The position numbers and the translations under genes were made by a program. DNA of 5,332 nt. Origin: Planctomycetota bacterium (GTDB lineage Bacteria; Planctomycetota; Planctomycetia; Planctomycetales; Planctomycetaceae). Location: contig JAEYWB010000609.1 in the NCBI GenBank assembly GCA_023429275.1, positions 1-5,332 of the forward strand. Direction: 5' to 3'. Within the stretch, counting starts at the first letter, position 1. The number at the start of each line of letters is the position of its first letter. The notes under the pieces are model-generated. The model searched no databases. It was given only the letters and a program-made list of their open reading frames with translations, and had not been told where the DNA came from. Below are positions 1 through 5,332 of the stretch, piece after piece.

Positions 1-18
1 GGACTGTGGGATCGGCCG

Positions 19-1623
<1,605 letters not shown>

Positions 1624-1654
1624 AATGGAATTGGAGCCGTGGGGCGAATGAAAT

Positions 1655-1746
1655 GAAGTATCAAGGTTCAGGTATCAAGTATCACGAGGGACAGGGGGCC
1701 GTCGTTGCGGCTGATACTTGATACTTCCGCCTTGGCACTTCCGAAC
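1655..1746. repeat. Opposed 7-bp tandem repeats forming an inverted repeat
   Basis: In the zwf-aldolase spacer the minus strand reads TGATACT, TGATACC, TGAACCT, TGATACT from 1684 down to 1657. The plus strand reads TGATACT, TGATACT, then the weaker TCCGCCT and TGGCACT from 1712 to 1739. The two clusters therefore share a 7-bp period in opposite orientation. Together they give a perfect 13-bp inverted repeat, GTATCAAGTATCA (1672-1684) against 1712-1724. A second 11-bp match pairs 1655-1665 with 1717-1727. A small inner hairpin (GCCG 1698-1701 with CGGC 1708-1711) sits directly inside the outer stem. The stem is AT-rich and no clean T-run follows, so it is not a textbook intrinsic terminator. 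Possible roles are an mRNA structure between the aldolase and zwf, a protein-binding array, or a small dispersed repeat; the sequence does not decide between them. Confidence 0.8.
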
Positions 1747-1769
1747 GATCGCAGAGCGATTGCCAACAA

Positions 1770-2564
1770 CTAGTATCTCGCGAGGTCGGACTGCGACTTG
1801 ATCTTGAGTTCCGAGACGAACCGCTGCGCCTGGGTCACCATCATCCGCAGCTCGCTGCCGAGCGCGATGAACCGCCACCCTTCGGCGACGCGCTTCTCGA
1901 CTTCGGCGACCGACTGCGTGTGCAGGCCGACCGGGGTCCCGGTCTTCTTGCCGGCGGCCAGGATCCGCTGGAGCATTGCCTCGAAGGCGGCCGGCTCCGG
2001 GTCGAGGCCGTCAGGCCCCCGCATCTGGGCGGTCAGGTCGTTCGGACCGACGAAGATCGCGTCGACCCCCGGCAGGCTGTAGATCGCCTCGGCGTTCTCG
2101 ACGCCGCGGGGGGACTCGGTCTGGAGGATCACGAGGATTTCCTGGTTGGCCCGGGCGAAGTAGTCGCCGGCCGACGCGCCGAAGTTCAGGGCGTGCATCG
2201 AGCCGCCGACCGACCGGTTCCCCTGCGGCGGATACTTGCAGGCGGCGATCGCGGCCTGGGCCTGTTCGACGGTGTCGACCATCGGGACGACGATCCCCCA
2301 GGCCCCCGCGTCGAGCGCCCGCTTGATGTGGTCGTGGCTGCCGCACGGGACGCGGCAGAGCGGGACGCAGCCCCCCTCGGCAATCACGCCGAACATCGAC
2401 GCCGCCGTGTCCCAGTCGATCGGGGAATGCTCCATGTCGACGGTGAGCCATGGGAATCCGACGCGGGCCATCAGGCGGGCGGTGACCAGGTTTCCGACCG
2501 ACAGCCAGGTGCCGACCTGCGGTTCGCCGCGTTTGAGGGCCGCCTTGACAGGATTCGACTTCAT
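1770..2564 (-). CDS. HpcH/HpaI family class II aldolase (2-keto-3-deoxy acid aldolase type)
   Basis: A metal-dependent aldolase of the HpcH/HpaI (phosphoenolpyruvate/pyruvate-domain) family, which reversibly splits 2-keto-3-deoxy or 4-hydroxy-2-oxo acids into pyruvate and an aldehyde. The 264-residue product matches the family length. Key residues are visible almost at HpcH numbering: E45-H46 in [11 protein letters not shown]71 in CRVP, Q148 and metal ligand E150 in ILQTES, and metal ligand D176 in [16 protein letters not shown] (121-129) also fits the family. I chose the ATG at 2564 because [20 protein letters not shown] is the typical N-terminus. An in-frame start at 2657 would add 31 low-complexity residues unlike the family. 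No clear Shine-Dalgarno precedes either start. The exact substrate (2-keto-3-deoxy-L-rhamnonate, 4-hydroxy-2-oxoheptanedioate, 5-keto-4-deoxy-D-glucarate and similar) cannot be read from sequence, and no aromatic or sugar-acid catabolic genes are adjacent. It is divergent from the hydrolase and upstream of zwf on the same strand. Confidence 0.93.
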   Translation of the reverse strand: MKSNPVKAALKRGEPQVGTWLSVGNLVTARLMARVGFPWLTVDMEHSPIDWDTAASMFGVIAEGGCVPLCRVPCGSHDHIKRALDAGAWGIVVPMVDTVEQAQAAIAACKYPPQGNRSVGGSMHALNFGASAGDYFARANQEILVILQTESPRGVENAEAIYSLPGVDAIFVGPNDLTAQMRGPDGLDPEPAAFEAMLQRILAAGKKTGTPVGLHTQSVAEVEKRVAEGWRFIALGSELRMMVTQAQRFVSELKIKSQSDLARY

Positions 2565-2647
2565 CGGGTTGGGACTCGAACGGGAAGGAGAGACGATCCC
2601 GAACTGTGTCGAATGCGACCGGGCCAGACAAGCGACTCGCCGCAAGG

Positions 2648-2663
2648 CTTCGGACATCCGAAG
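2648..2663. repeat. 16-bp inverted repeat in aldolase leader
   Basis: CTTCGGACATCCGAAG has 7-bp perfect arms (CTTCGGA and TCCGAAG) around a 2-base centre. It would fold as a 6-bp stem with a 4-base loop if transcribed. It lies 84 to 99 bp upstream of the preferred aldolase start. A regulator-binding site or leader hairpin is possible; its function is unknown. Confidence 0.45.
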
Positions 2664-2731
2664 GGAGAGCTGAGGCGATGCGAGCCTCCGGCTCTGGGAA
2701 ATCTGGGGGAACCTTGAGGCTTGCTCGTATC

Positions 2732-2745
2732 ACTCCGCGCGGAGT
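2732..2745. repeat. Perfect 14-bp palindrome, candidate operator
   Basis: ACTCCGCGCGGAGT reads identically on both strands. It lies between the divergent genes, about 43 bp upstream of the -35 hexamer of the hydrolase promoter and 168 bp upstream of the aldolase start. A perfect palindrome of this length in a divergent promoter region suggests a dimeric regulator site, but no regulator gene is adjacent. Confidence 0.45.
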
Positions 2746-2787
2746 TCCACTCCCGCTGCCGTTCGGCGGCTGCGGCTCATCCTGAAT

Positions 2788-2816
2788 TTGACCCTCTCCC
2801 GGTACAGTCGTAGACT
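2788..2816 (+). promoter_or_regulatory. Sigma70-like promoter for the exported hydrolase gene
   Basis: A -35 hexamer TTGACC (2788-2793, 5 of 6 to consensus) is followed by a 17-bp spacer and a -10 hexamer TAGACT (2811-2816, 4 of 6). Transcription would begin near 2823 and give a leader of about 44 nt before the ATG at 2867. This also argues against translation from the ATG at 2822. A short inverted repeat, CAGTC-GTA-GACTG (2805-2817), overlaps the -10 element. Confidence 0.6.
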
Positions 2817-2854
2817 GCAGTATGGGAAGCTCTGCGAGCACTTGCCGACTCTCT

Positions 2855-2859
2855 GAGGA
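2855..2859 (+). promoter_or_regulatory. Shine-Dalgarno that fixes the hydrolase start
   Basis: GAGGA ends 7 nt before the ATG at 2867. It is the clearest ribosome binding site in the window and selects 2867 over the upstream in-frame ATG at 2822. The choice leaves a clean signal peptide at the N-terminus. Confidence 0.7.
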
Positions 2860-2866
2860 CCTGCTG

Positions 2867-3799
2867 ATGAGCGTGCGACGAACGTGGCTGTTGACGGTGT
2901 GCGTGTGCGGCGTTGTGGCACTCTGCGCAAATCGCGCGGAGGCGCAGCCGAAAGTGCTCAAGGAGGCGGTGACGACTGAGGACCAGCAGCAGATCCGGTT
3001 CTCGTACTATCCCGCCCTGAAAGAGAAGATCGCCCCGCAGGAGGCCCCTGTCGCGATCCTGCTCCATGGCGCGGGGGGAAGCCGGATCGTCTGGGACAAG
3101 GGGTCGGCCCCGGCCGGCGGCAAGTCGTTCCCGGAGACTCTCCAGAACGAAGGATTCGCCGTCCTCACCGTCGACCTGCGGAAGCATGGCGAAAGCGTGA
3201 CCACCGGCCGCGACGACAAGGTGCTGCCGGACGACTACTTCAAGATGTCGCGTGGCGATCTCGTCGCGATCAAGGCGTTCCTCAAGGCCGAGCATCAGAA
3301 GAAGCTGCTCAACATGAGCAAGATCGGGATCGTCGCCGCCGACATGAGCTGCCCGGTCGCTGCCGATTTTGCCGAGTACGACTGGTCGCTGCGTCCGTAT
3401 GACGATGCCCCGGTGTTCGAAAACAAGACGCCGCGGGGGCAGGACGTGCGGGCCCTCGTCATGCTCTCTCCGGATAGCGTGTCCGGGCGTCTGCAGACGA
3501 CGCGGGCGATGAACTACCTTCGGAACCCGCAGTTCGGCATCGCCCTGCTCGTGATCGCCGGCAAGAAGGATACGCTCGACAAGGGAACCTCGAAGAAGCT
3601 CTACGACCTGTTCAAAGGGAAAGGGGAGGCGAGTCTCGAGCGGGTCTACATCAGCGATCCGGACCTGAAGAACCGGGGGACCGACCTCCTGCTCAAGGCG
3701 CCGAACCTGGTCGAAGGCCCGATCGTGAAGTTCCTGGTCAAACACGTGAAGGACGTCGTGGTTCCCTGGCGAGATCGTCGCAGCAAGCTGGAGATCTAG
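2867..3799 (+). CDS. Exported alpha/beta-hydrolase-fold protein with degenerate catalytic triad
   Basis: A 310-residue protein with a Sec signal peptide: basic MSVRR, hydrophobic segment at about 7-21, and a likely cleavage after AEA at 24-26. The cysteine at 20 lacks a lipobox context. The mature part looks like an alpha/beta hydrolase: VAILLHGAGG (62-71, strand plus oxyanion loop), AVLTVDLRKHGES (98-110), KIGIVAADMSCPVA (152-165) at the nucleophile elbow, ALVMLSPD (196-203), and IALLVIAGKKDTLD (225-238) with the usual acid D235. The elbow, normally G-x-S-x-G, reads A-A-D-M-S with Asp at 159. The region where the catalytic His is expected reads NRGTDLL (269-275), with Arg at 270. It may be a non-catalytic or altered-chemistry family member acting in the periplasm or at the cell surface. 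Substrate unknown. It has its own promoter and strong ribosome binding site, and is followed 112 bp later by the glycosyltransferase on the same strand. Confidence 0.85.
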   Translation: MSVRRTWLLTVCVCGVVALCANRAEAQPKVLKEAVTTEDQQQIRFSYYPALKEKIAPQEAPVAILLHGAGGSRIVWDKGSAPAGGKSFPETLQNEGFAVLTVDLRKHGESVTTGRDDKVLPDDYFKMSRGDLVAIKAFLKAEHQKKLLNMSKIGIVAADMSCPVAADFAEYDWSLRPYDDAPVFENKTPRGQDVRALVMLSPDSVSGRLQTTRAMNYLRNPQFGIALLVIAGKKDTLDKGTSKKLYDLFKGKGEASLERVYISDPDLKNRGTDLLLKAPNLVEGPIVKFLVKHVKDVVVPWRDRRSKLEI

Positions 3800-3911
3800 G
3801 GACGAAGGGACGGGCCGCGCAGACGCAGTCCACTTCTCGACCGCGTGAAGTCATGCTCCTTCCCCATGGGCATGATGACGTTCCTCCCTGGGCCGCCCTG
3901 ACCTCCCCCTT

Positions 3912-4633
3912 ATGCGTTCTCTCCTCGTCACGCTCTGCACGTACAACGAGCGGGAGAACATCGAACGGCTGGTTCCCGAGATCCTCGGGATCGTTCCGCA
4001 TGCTCACGTTCTGGTCATCGACGACAACTCGCCGGACGGAACGAGCGAGGCTGCCCGGGAAATGAGCGGACGGGATCCCGGGTCCACCTGCTCCATCGGC
4101 CGAAGAAGGACGGGCTCGGCGCGGCCACGGCGGCGGGAATGCAGTGGGGAATCGAGCGGGGTTACGACCTGCTCCTCAATATGGACGCGGACTTCTCGCA
4201 TCCGCCGCGCTACATCCCCGAGCTTCTTAAGGCGATGGAGGGGGGCGCGGAGGGAAGCCCGGCAGCGGATGTGGCCATCGCCTCCCGTTACGTCCCGGGG
4301 GGAGCCGTCGTCGGCTGGGGGCTGAAACGGCACTTCATGAGCCGGACGATCAACTTCTACGCCCGATGGATCCTCGGGCTGTCGACCCGCGACAATAGCG
4401 GCAGCTACCGGTGCTACCGCGTCTCGAAGCTGGTCGAGATGCAGCCGGGCCAACTCCGGGCACGTGGATACGCCATCCAGGAAGAGCTGCTGTACCGCTG
4501 CCGGAAGGCCGGCTGCCGGTTCGTGGAAGTGCCGTTCACTTTCGAAGAACGGCGGTTCGGAGAGAGCAAGATCAGCCTCAAGGAGGCGGTCACGGCGCCG
4601 CTGGTACTGCTCCGTATTCGACTCGCGGGCTGA
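3912..4633 (+). CDS. Polyprenol-phosphate mannosyltransferase-like GT2, interrupted by a frameshift
   Basis: A family-2 glycosyltransferase of the dolichol/polyprenol-phosphate mannose synthase (DPM1-like) type, which moves a sugar from a nucleotide donor to a lipid phosphate carrier at the cytoplasmic membrane face. The gene is read in two frames. Frame one (from 3912) gives CTYNERENIERL (9-20) and DDNSPDGT (37-44). The second frame resumes with RVHLLHRPKKDGLGAATAAG (57-76) and continues with NMDADFSHPP (90-99, DxD motif), ASRYVPGG (124-131), YAIQEELLYR (187-196) and VPFTFEERRFGESKI (207-221). Restoring one base near 4077-4082 (DP then RV) yields a 240-residue protein, the normal length for DPM1 without a C-terminal membrane domain. 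The unrepaired first frame runs on nonsensically to 4325; an internal ATG at 4139 would give a 164-residue fragment lacking the nucleotide-binding start. Conservation on both sides is intact, so the break is either a sequencing error or very recent. No Shine-Dalgarno is visible; read-through from the hydrolase gene is plausible. Confidence 0.85.
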
Positions 4634-4678
4634 TCTGGAAGCTGAGTCCCTCCCGAAGGCAGACGTACCGGCGGGCTT

Positions 4679-5134
4679 CTAAGGTCGGGCGACCGGGGTG
4701 GCTCCCTTCTTGCCGTCCTTGCGGTCCATTGTCTGCAGCTCGAAATTGAACGTGTTCGGGCCCGGTTTGACGGTGGCTGCCAGTGTTGTCTTGTCATTGT
4801 ATTGCTCCGATAGTTCTGCCGGCTGCTTCTTGGGATCGATTCCTTCCCCGCTTGCGGCCGAACGACGGATCTGAACAGAGTTTTCACCGACCGGTGCCCC
4901 GGGCATCCCCTCCAGGTATTGGAGCGTGTATTCCCCCTTGTCATTCGTCGTTGCGAAGGCAGGCCTCCCTGACTTCGGGAAGAAGCCCACTTCCGCTCCG
5001 ATGAGCGGCGAACCGTCAAGCGTGACCTTTCCCGTCACAGCGGCCAGTTCGGGGGCGTCGCCGCGACCGCATCCCGTCAAAGCAACTAGTGACATGAGAG
5101 TGATAGCTCGCGCGAAACTGGACACCTTTTGCAT
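4679..5134 (-). CDS. Small lipoprotein with carboxypeptidase-regulatory/transthyretin-like domain
   Basis: A 151-residue predicted lipoprotein. The signal peptide MQKVSSFARAITLMSLVALTGC ends in a lipobox L19-T20-G21-C22, so the mature protein would be lipid-anchored at C22. Residues about 32-90 (VTGKVTLDGSPLIGAEVGFF, then FATTNDKGEYTL) match the beta-sandwich pattern of carboxypeptidase-regulatory-like domains, found in numerous small planctomycete lipoproteins. A second beta-rich stretch (TTLAATVKPGPNTFNFEL, 116-133) and a charged tail follow. No enzymatic residues are evident; a structural or binding role in the envelope is an inference. The start is uncertain. The ATG at 5134 has an AGCAGG sequence only 3 nt upstream. 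A GTG at 5146 would add four residues (MSRE) and keep the signal peptide. The gene converges on the glycosyltransferase with 45 bp between stop codons and no obvious terminator. In related genomes such genes often follow a DUF1559 prepilin-like gene, which would lie beyond the right edge. Confidence 0.85.
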   Translation of the reverse strand: MQKVSSFARAITLMSLVALTGCGRGDAPELAAVTGKVTLDGSPLIGAEVGFFPKSGRPAFATTNDKGEYTLQYLEGMPGAPVGENSVQIRRSAASGEGIDPKKQPAELSEQYNDKTTLAATVKPGPNTFNFELQTMDRKDGKKGATPVARP

Positions 5135-5229
5135 CTCCCTGCTCACTTTCCCGTGTCAGACCCAAAAAGCAGCGGAACGTACGCAGCGGCTTCGCCCCGG
5201 ATGCGACCGCCCAGAAAGCAGAACGACGG

Positions 5230-5253
5230 CTCACACGCTCCGTCGCGTGTGAG
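5230..5253. repeat. Hairpin 1: 9-bp perfect stem, 6-base loop
   Basis: CTCACACGC (5230-5238) pairs with GCGTGTGAG (5245-5253) around TCCGTC; the stem can be extended by a G-T and a G-C pair outward (5228-5255). It lies about 95 bp upstream of the lipoprotein start. On the minus strand the loop reads GACGGA. No good T-run follows on either strand, so it is a weak candidate for an intrinsic terminator of an upstream minus-strand gene and could equally be a leader structure. Confidence 0.6.
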
Positions 5254-5297
5254 TCCGTGACCACGTGCCCCGGGCGATGCGACACCCGGAATCCTCA

Positions 5298-5316
5298 AGC
5301 CGCCTCCGTCGCGGCT
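5298..5316. repeat. Hairpin 2: 6-bp stem, loop shared with hairpin 1
   Basis: AGCCGC (5298-5303) pairs with GCGGCT (5311-5316) around CTCCGTC. The decamer CTCCGTCGCG occurs here (5304-5313) and at the tip of hairpin 1 (5238-5247), while the stems differ. It lies near the right edge of the window, so further copies beyond cannot be excluded. Confidence 0.45.
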
Positions 5317-5332
5317 CCGCCTAGAACTCGCC

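Larger units (their letters stand above)
2565..2866. other. Divergent intergenic region between aldolase and hydrolase
   Basis: About 300 bp separate the two divergently read genes. I see no convincing small gene. The region contains two inverted repeats (2648-2663 and 2732-2745) and a promoter for the rightward gene (2788-2816). For the leftward aldolase I found no promoter pair close to consensus. Longer starts exist for both flanking genes (2657 on the minus strand, 2822 on the plus strand), but protein family length and the ribosome binding site argue against them. Confidence 0.6.

Noticed and set aside
1672..1724. Intrinsic terminator for the aldolase at the inverted repeat
   Set aside because: The stem is long but AT-rich with a 27-base interior, and no clean T-run follows on the minus strand. 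Kept only as a repeat structure.
1655..1746. CRISPR array
   Set aside because: The units are 7 bp in direct tandem with no spacers between them, unlike CRISPR repeats.
2563..2590. GTTCGAGTCCC on the minus strand, resembling a tRNA T-loop
   Set aside because: The bases flanking the loop do not pair as a 5-bp T-stem, and no acceptor, D or anticodon arm can be found upstream. Chance resemblance.
1920..2717. 265-codon open frame on the plus strand opposite the aldolase
   Set aside because: Antisense to a complete, motif-bearing aldolase; Arg/Gly/Asp-rich with no family features.
2777..3745. 322-codon open frame on the minus strand opposite the exported hydrolase
   Set aside because: The plus strand has a promoter, Shine-Dalgarno, signal peptide and fold motifs. 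The minus-strand product has a composition typical of an antisense shadow.
4077..4083. Programmed -1 ribosomal frameshift at CCC-GGG in the glycosyltransferase
   Set aside because: The sequence does not fit the X-XXY-YYZ slippery pattern. Slipping back one base puts mismatches at the first position of both codons. No reason is known for such recoding in this family.
4634..4678. Bidirectional terminator between the converging glycosyltransferase and lipoprotein genes
   Set aside because: Only very short stems are visible. The best, GGTC-GGGC-GACC at 4683-4694, lies inside the lipoprotein gene and has a 4-bp stem with no T-run.
5321..5332. Possible 3' end of another minus-strand gene (Gly-Glu-Phe-stop) at the right edge
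   Set aside because: Only three codons are visible, far too few to support a coding call, although a gene beyond the edge is plausible.

Overview
This is a high-GC bacterial window that looks like a member of the Planctomycetota. The grounds are the overall style: mostly single genes with roomy spacers, few strong Shine-Dalgarno sequences, and a small lipoprotein with a carboxypeptidase-regulatory/transthyretin-like fold of a type that is very common in that phylum. This assignment is an inference from gene content; there is no marker RNA gene in the window.

Layout from left to right. A complete glucose-6-phosphate dehydrogenase gene (zwf) lies on the minus strand at 19-1623. A 146-bp spacer follows, carrying two clusters of a 7-bp repeat (consensus TGATACT) in opposite orientation that together form a 13-bp perfect inverted repeat. 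Next, also on the minus strand, is an HpcH/HpaI-family class II aldolase (1770-2564). A divergent intergenic region of about 300 bp (2565-2866) holds two inverted repeats and a good sigma70-like promoter pointing right. On the plus strand are an exported alpha/beta-hydrolase-fold protein (2867-3799) whose catalytic triad looks degenerate, and a GT2 polyprenol-phosphate mannosyltransferase-like gene (3912-4633) broken by one apparent single-base deletion near 4077-4082. Convergent to it on the minus strand is a small lipoprotein (4679-5134). The last 180 bp hold two hairpins that display the same decamer at their tips.

How the genes relate: zwf (entry to the oxidative pentose phosphate pathway) and the aldolase (cleavage or formation of 2-keto-3-deoxy-type acids) are both carbon-metabolism genes on one strand, but the 146-bp repeat-bearing spacer argues against tight coupling. 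The hydrolase and glycosyltransferase share a strand with a 112-bp gap and could be co-transcribed; no terminator is visible between them. The lipoprotein is separate, and its upstream partner, if any, lies beyond the right edge.

I see no mobile element, CRISPR array, tRNA, rRNA or defence system. The most notable items are the heptad repeat pair, the twin hairpins, the catalytically odd hydrolase and the frameshift in the glycosyltransferase. None of these amounts to a demonstrable new system.
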